Numbered from the stretch's first letter, positions 25,464 to 34,181 are shown. The stretch: 64,000 bases of DNA from an uncultured Sporosarcina sp. (GCA_947644645.1 CANSAF010000007.1:1-64000), one strand, 5' to 3'. The notes: generated by a model from the sequence alone, not told the origin. Numbers and translations are program-made.

Positions 25464-26369
25464 TTGTCATATTCAAGGGGAACGAAATCATTCAGTTTTA
25501 CGATGTTACTTTTATTTACACTGCTATTGGCTGCATGCGGAAATGTTGAACAAGATCAAGAAAACGAACACTTAGGGGAGAAAAAACTCACAATTCCCTA
25601 TGTATCTTGGGCAACAGAAATTGCGAGTAACCATGTGATCAAAGAAGTCTTAGAAGACGTTGGTTACGATGTTACTTTAAAAGAAGTCAATACGGGGGCA
25701 ATGTTTATTGCAATCGCAGATGGAGCAGCAGATGCAATGATCTCAGCATGGCTTCCTTATACAGATATAAGTTACTGGGAGAAATTTGAAGATGATTTAG
25801 TTGACTTGGGACCAAATCTTAAGGAAGCACCTTTAGGTCTTGTTGTGCCTAGTTATATGGAGATTGATTCGATTGAAGATATGAAACAAAATAATGATGA
25901 CGTAGGGAATTCAACGGGTTGGACAATTACTGGTATCGACCCGGGTGCTGGTCAAATGCAAATTACTGAAGAAGCAATGGAGATATATGGATTAGAGGAA
26001 TGGAATTTACAAGCAACAAGCGACGCAAGTATGATGGCTGCACTCGATCGCGCCATTCAAAGAGAAGAGGATATTATCGTAACATTATGGTCTCCGCACT
26101 GGGCGCATGCAGACTATGATTTAAAATACTTAGAAGATCCGTTAGGTGTCTTTGGAGAACCGGATGATATCCGAACATTAGCGCGTCATGGGTTGGCAGA
26201 AGATTCACCAGCCGCTTATCAAATCTTACAGCAATTCGAATGGGAAAAAGATGATTTGGAAGCTGTTATGGTTGAAATCTCTAACGGGATGAAGCCTGAA
26301 GAAGCTGCTAAAAAGTTTGTAAAAGAAAACAAAGCTCTTGTCGACAAATGGACGGACGGTGTTCTCTAA
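25464..26369 (+). CDS. Glycine-betaine/choline-type substrate-binding lipoprotein (OpuAC/ProX), no permease nearby
   Basis: This 301-residue lipoprotein starts with TTG (AGGGGG seven bases upstream). It has a signal peptide with lipobox LLAAC (Cys25), then the OpuAC domain: TIPYVSWATEIASNHVIKEVLEDVGYDV, DAMISAWLPYTD, TGIDPGAGQM and LWSPHWAHADYDLKYLEDP. The several Trp/Tyr residues fit the aromatic cage for a quaternary ammonium group. No cognate ATPase or permease lies in the window, so it either serves a transporter elsewhere or acts as a sensor. Co-transcription with gbsR implies a choline-linked role. Confidence 0.87.
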   Translation: MSYSRGTKSFSFTMLLLFTLLLAACGNVEQDQENEHLGEKKLTIPYVSWATEIASNHVIKEVLEDVGYDVTLKEVNTGAMFIAIADGAADAMISAWLPYTDISYWEKFEDDLVDLGPNLKEAPLGLVVPSYMEIDSIEDMKQNNDDVGNSTGWTITGIDPGAGQMQITEEAMEIYGLEEWNLQATSDASMMAALDRAIQREEDIIVTLWSPHWAHADYDLKYLEDPLGVFGEPDDIRTLARHGLAEDSPAAYQILQQFEWEKDDLEAVMVEISNGMKPEEAAKKFVKENKALVDKWTDGVL

Positions 26370-26383
26370 ATTTTGCACTACAC

Positions 26384-26428
26384 AAGTGTTGAAAAAAGTC
26401 AGTTCTTGACTCTTTCAGCACTTTTTTG
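26384..26428 (+). terminator. Terminator of the gbsR operon
   Basis: AGTGTTGAAAAAAGTCA / TGACTCTTTCAGCACT arms are followed by TTTTTT, 16 bases after the lipoprotein stop. Confidence 0.8.
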
Positions 26429-26460
26429 TCGTTTTATGAAAAATAAAACTTCCTCAACCA

Positions 26461-26486
26461 AAACTTTTTAAAACCCTTCCCCGTCA
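26461..26486 (+). promoter_or_regulatory. ECF (SigV-like) promoter of the sigV operon
   Basis: AAAAC-TTTTT, a 17-base spacing and CGTC resemble SigV-type promoters (AAAC-T-rich spacer-CGTC). It lies 58 bases before the sigma ATG, consistent with autoregulation. Confidence 0.45.
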
Positions 26487-26543
26487 AATACTATGTAGCG
26501 TGTGCGCGACACGTTTAAACTTGGAAAAGGTGAATCTTTTGTC

Positions 26544-27038
26544 ATGACAAAAAAGGAAAAATTTAAGCTTGTTGAAGCATTTATCATAGAAAACCGAGAA
26601 GCACATTATCGACTTGCATATAGTTATGTAAAAAACAAAGAAACAGCACTGGATATCGTACAAGATTCCATAGTGAAAGCATTGAATTCAATTGATAAAT
26701 TAGATGAAATAACTTATTTAAAAACATGGTTTTATCGTATTATTGTCAATACCGCAATTGATTTCATTCGAAAACATCAACGAATTTCACTTATGGAAGA
26801 TGAGATTCTCGACTTCTATTTACCAAATTCTGTTGACCAAATAACCGATTTTGATTTACAAGAGGCAATCGATCAATTACCTCCGACATACAAAACACTT
26901 ATTATTCTTCGCTTTTTCGAGGATTTAAAAATAGACGAAATCGCAGAAGTCACAGGTCTTAATGTCAACACGACGAAAACAAGACTTTATCGTGCTTTGA
27001 AAATATTACGAATTGAAGTTGGAGAGGATTTTTTATGA
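26544..27038 (+). CDS. sigV: SigV-like ECF sigma factor
   Basis: This 164-residue ECF sigma has region 2 in YRLAYSYVKNKETALDIVQDSIVKALNSI with TWFYRIIVNTAIDFIRKH. Region 4 is LPPTYKTLIILRFFEDLKIDEIAEVTGLNVNTTKTRLYRALKIL. It is called SigV because the next gene is an RsiV-like anti-sigma protein and the third is a cell-wall deacetylase. That set controls lysozyme resistance in other Firmicutes. ATG at 26544 has AAAGGTG upstream, and a GTG extension from 26502 adds non-family residues. It overlaps the anti-sigma gene by four bases. Confidence 0.85.
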   Translation: MTKKEKFKLVEAFIIENREAHYRLAYSYVKNKETALDIVQDSIVKALNSIDKLDEITYLKTWFYRIIVNTAIDFIRKHQRISLMEDEILDFYLPNSVDQITDFDLQEAIDQLPPTYKTLIILRFFEDLKIDEIAEVTGLNVNTTKTRLYRALKILRIEVGEDFL

Positions 27039-27901
27039 AGAAATTAAAGCAATTAAAAAGAAATTATGAAGAAATTGATATTCCAACTGAGTTAGAAGAT
27101 GTTGTACACGCCTCTATTCGGCAAGCGAAAAGAAAAAAACGTCCTATGATTCAATATTGGATGCTCAGTGTTGCTGCAGCTGCTTCCTTATTTATCGGAA
27201 GCATTAACTTAAGTCCACAAATGGCACAGGCGATGATGAATATTCCTGTTCTTGGTTCTATTGTAGAAGTTTTAACGGTGCATCGTATCACAGTTACTGA
27301 AGACGATTATCATGCTGACTTAAATGTTCCAGAAATTCAAGGGTTAAAGAATGAAGAACTTCAGTCTGCTTTGAATGAACAGTATCTTGAAGAAAACAAA
27401 GCTTTGTTCCAACAATTCAAACACGAAATGGCGGAAATAAAAGCACAAGGGAGCGGTCATTTCGGTGTTAATACCATTTACGAAGTGAAAACAGATACAC
27501 CACAAATTTTCTCGATTGCACGCTATGAAATCCTAACAAGTGCTTCTTCATCAACGACTTTAAAGTATGACACGATTGATAAAGAAAGAGAAGTTTTAAT
27601 TACATTACCGAGTCTTTTTAAAGATGATCGGTATATAGAAGTCATTAGTTCTTATATCGCTAAAGAAATGAAGCGACAAATGGATTTAGACCAAACCACT
27701 TCTTACTTTTTAAATGAAGATTTCACAGATGATTTCAAACAAATTAAACCTGATCAAAACTTCTATATTACGGCAAATCATAAACTAGTCATTTCTTTTG
27801 ATCAATATGAAGTAGCGCCGGGTTATATGGGGGTCGTAAAATTTGAAATCCCGTCAGAATTGTTAACAGATTTACTCGTGAATGATTTTTATATTCATTA
27901 A
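27035..27901 (+). CDS. rsiV: RsiV-like anti-sigma factor (DUF3298/DUF4163-type outer domain)
   Basis: This 288-residue single-pass membrane protein has a short cytoplasmic part (1-38), a helix at about 40-60 (YWMLSVAAAASLFIGS) and an outer domain with YEVKTDTPQIFSIARYEI and SFDQYEVAPGYMGVVKFEIP. The latter is the C-terminal signature of RsiV-type proteins. B. subtilis RsiV binds lysozyme directly and is then cleaved, freeing SigV. Start overlap with the sigma gene shows coupling. Lysozyme sensing here is inferred from family and context. Confidence 0.82.
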   Translation: MKKLKQLKRNYEEIDIPTELEDVVHASIRQAKRKKRPMIQYWMLSVAAAASLFIGSINLSPQMAQAMMNIPVLGSIVEVLTVHRITVTEDDYHADLNVPEIQGLKNEELQSALNEQYLEENKALFQQFKHEMAEIKAQGSGHFGVNTIYEVKTDTPQIFSIARYEILTSASSSTTLKYDTIDKEREVLITLPSLFKDDRYIEVISSYIAKEMKRQMDLDQTTSYFLNEDFTDDFKQIKPDQNFYITANHKLVISFDQYEVAPGYMGVVKFEIPSELLTDLLVNDFYIH

Positions 27902-27987
27902 TCCACTTTGCAGTCAGCCACTATTGCTGGCTGCTTACATAGAATAAGTTTATACGCGAAATGTATGAAAACGGAGGTTTTTACACC

Positions 27988-28851
27988 ATGAATCAAACGC
28001 CACCTAGAAGAAGATTAAAACGAAAAGTACGGATTTCTTTACTGATGATTGCTTTCGCAATTCCAACACTTTTCATGAGTTTTACTGTCGTTAAATCCTA
28101 TTTTGCAGATGAAAAAGCAATGTCCAAAGAAATGATTAATCAAGAAACACCAAAACCTGAAGTGCCAGTTACAACACCTGAAGAACAACCAACAGAAGAA
28201 GCTCCTGATGAAAAAGAGGAAATTGTCGAACCCCCAACAGGAAAAGTTGTTTATTTAACTTTTGACGACGGTCCGAGTCATTTAACGAAGGATTTTTTAG
28301 ATGTGTTGGAAGCAAATGACGTATTGGCAACTTTTTTCATGCAAGGCACTAATTTACAAAAAGAAAATTTACAAGATAGTGTAAAACGTGCGACAGAAAA
28401 TGGACATTATGTCGGTGCGCATAGTATGACTCATGATTATAAAACGCTTTATAAAGATTTTCAGTTTGTAGCTGAGATGAGAGAAACGCTCGACCTAATT
28501 AGAGATATTACGGGGACAGAGCCAAATCTTGTACGCGCACCTTATGGTTCTGCACCAGGTTTAAACAGCGAACAAGCGCGCAATCAAATTGTTGAAAACG
28601 AACTGAAACTATGGGACTGGACGATTGACTCTGAGGATTGGTCACTAGCCAAAAATCCATCACAAATCGTGACGAATATTAAAAATTCAACAAAGAGAGA
28701 ACAAGAAGTTATCTTAATGCATGAGAAAGAACAAACTTTAGCTGTGCTTCCAGAAATCATTGAGTTTTATAAATCACAAGGTTATCAGTTTGCTGTGTAT
28801 CATGAAAGCTATCATTTTGAGTTGAATTTTCAAGGTGATGACAGGCTTTGA
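27988..28851 (+). CDS. pdaV: Membrane-anchored polysaccharide deacetylase (PdaV-like peptidoglycan deacetylase)
   Basis: This 287-residue protein has an N-terminal anchor (about 17-38), a Pro/Glu-rich spacer and a NodB domain. Motif 1 is TFDDG with both Asp, motif 2 is HSMTHDY (H-x3-H), motif 3 is RAPYGS, motif 4 is in TIDSEDW and motif 5 is LMHE. All catalytic and zinc residues are present. Such enzymes remove acetyl groups from peptidoglycan GlcNAc/MurNAc and block lysozyme. ATG at 27988 has GGAGG ten bases upstream. Its place after sigV-rsiV parallels pdaV in Clostridioides difficile. Confidence 0.86.
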   Translation: MNQTPPRRRLKRKVRISLLMIAFAIPTLFMSFTVVKSYFADEKAMSKEMINQETPKPEVPVTTPEEQPTEEAPDEKEEIVEPPTGKVVYLTFDDGPSHLTKDFLDVLEANDVLATFFMQGTNLQKENLQDSVKRATENGHYVGAHSMTHDYKTLYKDFQFVAEMRETLDLIRDITGTEPNLVRAPYGSAPGLNSEQARNQIVENELKLWDWTIDSEDWSLAKNPSQIVTNIKNSTKREQEVILMHEKEQTLAVLPEIIEFYKSQGYQFAVYHESYHFELNFQGDDRL

Positions 28852-28857
28852 AACAAC

Positions 28858-28911
28858 AAAAAACGACAGTAAGAAGTCTTTATCAGGCTATATTACTGTC
28901 GTTTTCTTTTT
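28858..28911 (+). terminator. Terminator of the sigV operon
   Basis: AAAACGACAGTAA / TTACTGTCGTTTT perfect 13-base stem with a T-rich tail, seven bases after the deacetylase stop. The next 198 bases (28912-29109) show only a CTAAGAAAG / CTTTCTTAG repeat at 29037-29065. Confidence 0.85.
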
Positions 28912-29109
28912 TATGATGAGTGATAAAGTAATTCCTCAAAAAATTTTATACCCTTTTCTTCTCAATTCTAAACTAGCAACCTTAATCATTAATATTTTCA
29001 AAATAAACTATTGAACTCAAAGCTGATTACGTGTACTAAGAAAGTTATAGTGAATCTTTCTTAGCGCCCTTTATATGGCTTTCTTATTCTTTTAATCAGG
29101 CAAAGGTAC

Positions 29110-30078
29110 TTACACTATTGAACGTGAAACACGGTTTCTACCTAACTGTTTAGAACGGTAGAGTGCATCATCAGCTCTCTTTAAAATAGTAGAATAAGTA
29201 TCTCGTTCCCTTATTTCTGCTACACCGATACTTACAGTAACTGGCGTATGCATCCATGCACTCTCCTCAATCATTCTTCGTAAACATTCGCCCCATTCAT
29301 ACGCCTCTTTTTCATCCACATTCTTTAATAACACTGCAAACTCTTCTCCACCAATTCTTGCTACAAATCCTTTTTCCATCGTTGCATTTTGTAATTTTAA
29401 TGATAATTCTTGTAAAACCATATCTCCAGTTTGATGTCCAAAACAATCATTAATTTTCTTGAAAAAGTCAATATCTAATATAAGCAATGAAAAAATAGTA
29501 CTTGCTCTTTGGTATTCTTCGATAAAAGAATCTAATGTTTCGTCAAAATGTCTGCGATTAGAAATCCCTGTTAATCCGTCAGTCAAAACAAGCCGCTGAA
29601 GCTGATCATTCAATAACTCCAACTCATCTTTCGTATCTTCTACTTCTCGCAAAAGTTTTTGTAATTTCAAATTAGCTTCATCAGTTTCTTTTAATGTACG
29701 CAATGCATTCCTTTTTTCTTGCAGTAATTCAGCTTCATAAGCATCACGCACGCCCATTGCCATAATTGCACATTCAATGCGGTTTTCGCCATCTACTTCT
29801 CTTTCCACCGCACTCATTAATACCGGGATTCTTTCCTCGTTACGTTTTAAAGTTAAATAAATTTCATTCACTGATCCCGTTACATCGAGTAAAGGTAAAA
29901 AATAAGTTTGATAATAAAGCAATGATGGTTTGGTCAACAGAGCATGTATATGTTCAGGAGGTGTCGTTCGTTCATCCATACCAACCATGCGCTTTAAAGT
30001 TTGATTCATCGCATGAATTTCTCCATCATGATTAATAATTAAATAACCACAAGGCGCAAAGTTTAATTGTTCTAACAT
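29110..30078 (-). CDS. PAS-GGDEF diguanylate cyclase
   Basis: This 322-residue cytoplasmic protein has an N-terminal PAS domain (about 1-105, FAPCGYLIINHDGEIHAMNQTL), a coiled coil (about 120-165) and a GGDEF domain. DGLTGISNRRHFDE, DIDFFKKINDCFGH and the active-site RIGGEEFAVLL show it should make c-di-GMP from two GTP. ATG at 30078 follows GGAGGAGAG. It lies 23 bases after an RsbQ-like hydrolase gene. RsbQ partners normally carry a PAS sensor domain, so this PAS is the likely docking module, with GGDEF as output. Confidence 0.88.
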   Translation of the reverse strand: MLEQLNFAPCGYLIINHDGEIHAMNQTLKRMVGMDERTTPPEHIHALLTKPSLLYYQTYFLPLLDVTGSVNEIYLTLKRNEERIPVLMSAVEREVDGENRIECAIMAMGVRDAYEAELLQEKRNALRTLKETDEANLKLQKLLREVEDTKDELELLNDQLQRLVLTDGLTGISNRRHFDETLDSFIEEYQRASTIFSLLILDIDFFKKINDCFGHQTGDMVLQELSLKLQNATMEKGFVARIGGEEFAVLLKNVDEKEAYEWGECLRRMIEESAWMHTPVTVSIGVAEIRERDTYSTILKRADDALYRSKQLGRNRVSRSIV

Positions 30079-30101
30079 GCCTCTCTCCTCCAAACAAGAC
30101 G

Positions 30102-30905
30102 TTATTCTTGAATGAATGCTTTCAGGAATCGAATGACTTCTTCGGGTGCACTTAAATGCGGATTATGCCCTGTTGCTTTCATTAAAATCAATTCACTATT
30201 TGCCATTTTTTCATGCATATACTGACTAATTTCATACGGGACAATGGTATCATCTTGAGCTTGTAACAATAAAGCTGGCGTTTTTAATTTTTCCAATTGA
30301 TCACGCACGTCTATTTTAAATGTCATTTCACAAAAATGTTTCACAATTTCCTGGTCATTAGCCATAAGATATGCTTCAAACTCTTCGGTTAATGCTGGAC
30401 GATCTATATTTTTAGATGCAATTGGTGCTAAATATTGTGCCCACTCTTTATAATTTCTTTCCATCATCACGATTAACTCGTCAATATCCGCTTCATCAAA
30501 GCCACCCATATAACCTGGCTCATTAATATATCTTGGTGAAGAACCAATCATACACAGCTTTTTAAAAATTTCAGGTTTTTCAATCGCTGCTAGCATCCCA
30601 ATTACACCACTAATTGAATGCCCTACAAAAATAATATCCTCTAATTGGAATGCATCACAAATTTCCAAAACATCTTTTACGTATCCCGCCGGCGATGCAT
30701 ATCGTTCCAATTGATAAGCCGTCTTATCGGAGTATCCTGAACCGACATAGTCAAAAAGAATAATTCGATAATCTTCCTCCAAAGCTGGTACGATTCGATG
30801 CCAAACTTGTTGATCACAGCCAAAACCATGTGCAAATAAAATCGTTTGTTGGCCTTCTCCTAAAATACGAACGTTATTTCTAATTTTAATATTTTCTTTT
30901 TGCAT
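30102..30905 (-). CDS. rsbQ: RsbQ-like alpha/beta hydrolase
   Basis: This 267-residue hydrolase has the RsbQ layout: RNNVRILGEGQQTILFAHGFGCDQQVWH, the nucleophile Ser in FVGHSISGVIGMLAA, the acid Asp in LLQAQDDTIVP and the His in ATGHNPHLSAPEE. In B. subtilis RsbQ works with the PAS protein phosphatase RsbP to report energy stress. It probably makes or delivers a small hydrophobic ligand. Here no phosphatase follows, but a PAS-GGDEF protein does. ATG at 30905 follows AAAGGGATG. The 142 bases upstream hold no recognisable feature. Confidence 0.87.
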   Translation of the reverse strand: MQKENIKIRNNVRILGEGQQTILFAHGFGCDQQVWHRIVPALEEDYRIILFDYVGSGYSDKTAYQLERYASPAGYVKDVLEICDAFQLEDIIFVGHSISGVIGMLAAIEKPEIFKKLCMIGSSPRYINEPGYMGGFDEADIDELIVMMERNYKEWAQYLAPIASKNIDRPALTEEFEAYLMANDQEIVKHFCEMTFKIDVRDQLEKLKTPALLLQAQDDTIVPYEISQYMHEKMANSELILMKATGHNPHLSAPEEVIRFLKAFIQE

Positions 30906-31047
30906 ATTTAAACATCCCTTTCTCACCATTATTTTTCTGAAGTATATTCCCGAAATCCTATCTTTACCATTCAATATTATCTTTTATATCCAAGTTCCTC
31001 ATGTCAAATGTCATTATCCTATTCAATGAAACTAAAATTTTCGATAA

Positions 31048-31460
31048 TTATTGGGGTAATTTATAGAGTTTTTGTACAATCAAAGGAAATAAGCATTTAT
31101 ACACACGCGTATAAGAACCAATATACCATTCGTCATGTAAATTTATTTTACTATGTACTTCACCAATAACAATCCGGGAGTTTATATATTCATCATCAAA
31201 TGTTGGTTTCGTTAATTGCCTACATTATTTTTAAAATGTTTTTGTATAACGTTCTTTCACAGAATACTAAACAAAATGTTTTTTATTGCGGGGATTTCCA
31301 TAATCATATCGTAATGATGATTTGCGATTTTTTCCGCATGCTCATCCATAATTCCATCTATTTTCTTTACACTTTCTAGATCCTTTTTCGTTAACTGGTT
31401 CAGTTTAAGAAACTGAGATACTTTTGAAATCGCATCAAATAGCCCTCTTTTTTTATACAC
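31048..31460 (-). pseudogene. Broken globin-coupled sensor (HemAT-like protoglobin domain)
   Basis: An intact 67-codon N-terminus (31460-31257) reads LTKKDLESVKKIDGIMDEHA with HHYDMIMEIP, like the A-C helices of sensor globins. After the stop, another frame gives FDDEYINSRIVIGEVHSKIN then LHDEWYIGSY, matching the haem-His region of HemAT. A further shift gives YKCLFPLIVQKLYKLPQ and a stop. So the globin domain is disrupted by a stop and frameshifts, and no output domain follows. The GTG start has a GAGAGAG site. It lies upstream of rsbQ in the same direction. Confidence 0.7.
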
Positions 31461-31730
31461 CTCTCTCTTTATTATACATGACTATCGATAGACTTTAATT
31501 GATTTGAACCGAGGAGAAGCAATTCATTCAATCATTATTCTTCGATTCGCTTGTGTTCTCCATATAGACAAATGTCTTTATTTATTGTAAGGTATGTAAA
31601 TATACTGATGCACCAATTAAAAATATTACTATTTTAATGTTTAGTTACCCTATTCTTTGTCATAAATCTCAAGTCTTATAAAGCTTTATGGCATTAGGAT
31701 ATGTCAATAATGATTCAGGAGGGAATTTTC

Positions 31731-32930
31731 ATGAATAAACTATTTCAACATTTAAATGAACATTACGAAGAGCTCAAAGCAATTAGAAGACATTTACACC
31801 AACATCCTGAATTGTCTTTCGAAGAAGTCGAAACACCAAAGTACATCGCCAATTTTCACGAAAAGCTCGGACATGACGTGCGAACTGGCGTAGGCGGGCG
31901 TGGGGTCGTGGCAAAATTAAAAGGAGCAAAGCCTGGTCCAACTGTCGCCTTAAGAGCAGATTTTGACGCATTGCCGATTCAGGAGGAAAATGACTTTTCC
32001 TATAAATCTAAAGTAAATGGCGTGATGCATGCTTGTGGACATGACGGACATACTGCGACATTACTCGTTTTAGCAAAAGCTTTAAATAAAATGCAAGATG
32101 AACTTGAAGGAACGATTGTCTTTATTCACCAACATGCTGAAGAATTACCGCCAGGCGGGGCCATTGCAATGATTGAGGATGGTTGTTTGGATGGGGTTGA
32201 CGTTATTTTCGGGACACATTTATGGGCAACTTCTCCACTCGGCGAAATCGGTTATCGTAGCGGGGAATTTATGGCTGCGCCAGATCGTTTTGATATTAAA
32301 ATTCTCGGATCAGGTGGACATGGATCTGAACCTGAAGCAACAAAAGATAGTATCGCGATTGCAGGACAATTGATTGTCAATATGCAACAAGTTGTTAGCC
32401 GACGAGTGAGTGCACTGGATGCCGCAGTCGTCTCGATTTGTTCGATTGAGGCCAAAAATCCTTATAATATCATTGCTGACTCCGTAGACTTAACAGGAAC
32501 AGTTCGCACATTTAAAGAAGACATACGTTGTAAAGTAGAAAAAGAAATCGAACGCGTCATTAAAGGAACCTGCTTAGCTGCAGACGCAGATTATACATAT
32601 GAATATCAAAGAGGCTATCCAGCAACTGTTAACCATCCAGAAGAGACAATGCTCATTGCCGAAATTGCACATCAAGCGCCTTCCGTTACTGCTGTAAAAG
32701 AGTATGAACCACAAATGGGTGGGGAAGATTTTGCTTATTATTTACAACATGTCAAAGGTACTTTCTTTTTCACAGGCGCGGCAATTGAAGGACGCGAAGC
32801 ATACCCACATCATCATCCGAAATTCGACTTTGATGAACGGGCAATGTTAACAGCAGCGGAAGTACTTGGCACAGCTACATTACAATATTTGCATAATCAT
32901 AGGTTAGAAAGTTTGGAGGCTGTAAAATGA
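31731..32930 (+). CDS. M20-family amidohydrolase (N-acyl-amino acid / amino-benzoyl hydrolase type)
   Basis: This 399-residue metallo-amidohydrolase opens with the IRRHLHQHPELSFEE signature. It has metal ligands in MHACGHDGHTA (Cys and His), HQHAEELPPGGA (Glu-Glu) and PHHHPKFDFDE, with the dimerisation domain in between. It hydrolyses N-acyl amino acids or similar amides to an acid and an amine. ATG at 31731 has CAGGAGGG just upstream, so the ten-residue extension from 31701 is rejected. It overlaps the following DUF3100 gene by four bases, tying the enzyme to that membrane system. Confidence 0.9.
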   Translation: MNKLFQHLNEHYEELKAIRRHLHQHPELSFEEVETPKYIANFHEKLGHDVRTGVGGRGVVAKLKGAKPGPTVALRADFDALPIQEENDFSYKSKVNGVMHACGHDGHTATLLVLAKALNKMQDELEGTIVFIHQHAEELPPGGAIAMIEDGCLDGVDVIFGTHLWATSPLGEIGYRSGEFMAAPDRFDIKILGSGGHGSEPEATKDSIAIAGQLIVNMQQVVSRRVSALDAAVVSICSIEAKNPYNIIADSVDLTGTVRTFKEDIRCKVEKEIERVIKGTCLAADADYTYEYQRGYPATVNHPEETMLIAEIAHQAPSVTAVKEYEPQMGGEDFAYYLQHVKGTFFFTGAAIEGREAYPHHHPKFDFDERAMLTAAEVLGTATLQYLHNHRLESLEAVK

Positions 32931-33721
32931 AGTTATGGAAAGACTGGCGACTCCATGCGGTTGTTTTAGGAATTGTCGTCGTTGCTGAGTTAATCGGAAG
33001 CCACCAATTTTCTATCGGACCTGGCGTGATTTTATTACTGCCGATGCTTTACGCAATTATTATTGGACTTGTTTTATATTTCACACCCTTATTGAAAGAA
33101 AAGCAGTCAAAATCAGCAGAAACACTTGTCTTTTTATCCGTTAGTTTATTAATGGCAAAGTTTGGTGTCAATATTGGTCCATCGATTGGTACCATTTTAG
33201 AAGTAGGACCAGCGCTAATCTTTCAAGAATTAGGGCATTTAGCTACGCTACTCATCGCTCTTCCGATTGCCGTTTTACTCGGGTTAAAACGCGAAGCTGT
33301 AGGGATGACACACTCGATTGGACGCGAGCCAAATGTTGCGTTAATTATGGATAAGTTTGGGTTGAACTCCCCTGAAGGTCGCGGTGTAATGTCGATTTAT
33401 ATTTTTGGAACGATTTTCGGTGCGGTATTTTTAGGACTCATTCCCGGTTTTTTAGCAACCGTCCTTCCCCTCCATCCATTATCTTTTGCGATGGCATCAG
33501 GCGTTGGAAGCGGGAGTATGATGGCTGCGGCGAGCGGATCTTTAGTGTCGATTTATCCAGAATTTGAAACAGATATTATCGCGCTTGCCGGGGCAAGTAA
33601 TTTAATTTCTGTAGCGACTGGTTTGTATGTAAGTATTTTTATCGCACTTCCATTAACAGAAAAAATGTACGCATTTTTCATCAAATTTCGCGGTAAAAAA
33701 GGGAAAGTAGGGAATGAATAA
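32927..33721 (+). CDS. DUF3100-family membrane protein
   Basis: This 264-residue polytopic membrane protein has about eight hydrophobic segments and a Gly/Ser-rich ASGVGSGSMMAAASGSLVS region reminiscent of transporter re-entrant loops. I recognise it as DUF3100. The molecular role is not established to my knowledge. ATGA overlap with the M20 gene and direct abutment with the next gene (TAA then ATG) show a three-gene unit. The likely job is transport of the amidohydrolase's substrate or product, an inference from context. Confidence 0.75.
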   Translation: MKLWKDWRLHAVVLGIVVVAELIGSHQFSIGPGVILLLPMLYAIIIGLVLYFTPLLKEKQSKSAETLVFLSVSLLMAKFGVNIGPSIGTILEVGPALIFQELGHLATLLIALPIAVLLGLKREAVGMTHSIGREPNVALIMDKFGLNSPEGRGVMSIYIFGTIFGAVFLGLIPGFLATVLPLHPLSFAMASGVGSGSMMAAASGSLVSIYPEFETDIIALAGASNLISVATGLYVSIFIALPLTEKMYAFFIKFRGKKGKVGNE

Positions 33722-34174
33722 ATGTTAAAAAATATCCAAGAATGGACACTTGTATTTACAATTATAGGGTTCATCACAATTGTGGGAAATTGGATTGGCT
33801 ATAATATTATGCCTACGCAAGCGATTCCTGGAATGCTTTTATTAATTTTAATGAGTATTATTGGACTTGCGCTTGGAGAAATTTTACCTTTTAAAATTCC
33901 TGCAATTGTTTACATATCAATCATCGCAATTGTCGCTTCAATCCCTGGTGTTCCAGGATCGGATTACGTTGTAAAATGGACTTCAGAAGTAAACTTATTG
34001 GCGTTGACTACACCAATATTGGCATATGCCGGTGTTGCAATTGGGCGCTCATGGGCGGATTTTGCGAAGTTAGGTTGGAGAAGTCTAATTGTCGGGACAC
34101 TCGTCTTATTCGGCACTTACTTAGGTTCCGCCGTCATTGCAGAAATTATTTTGAGAGTACAAGGTGTCATCTAA
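33722..34174 (+). CDS. Small four- to five-helix membrane protein, partner of the DUF3100 protein
   Basis: This 150-residue membrane protein starts immediately after the DUF3100 stop. Hydrophobic helices at about 10-28, 36-52, 60-78, 95-108 and 120-140 are visible. Loop motifs are GEILPFKIPAIVYISIIAIVASIPGVPGS and LAYAGVAIGRSWADFAKLGWRS. I do not recognise a named family with confidence. Pairing of a large and a small membrane protein resembles two-subunit carriers such as LrgA/LrgB, so it is probably the second subunit of the same transporter. Confidence 0.7.
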   Translation: MLKNIQEWTLVFTIIGFITIVGNWIGYNIMPTQAIPGMLLLILMSIIGLALGEILPFKIPAIVYISIIAIVASIPGVPGSDYVVKWTSEVNLLALTTPILAYAGVAIGRSWADFAKLGWRSLIVGTLVLFGTYLGSAVIAEIILRVQGVI

Positions 34175-34181
34175 TAAAAAA

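Noticed and set aside
29037..29065. CTAAGAAAG / CTTTCTTAG hairpin as the PAS-GGDEF terminator
   Set aside because: The stem is perfect but weak and AT-rich, with no T-run on the minus strand and 45 bases from the stop.
31257..31460. A complete 67-residue gene
   Set aside because: Globin-type similarity continues past its stop in other frames, so it is the head of a broken longer gene.
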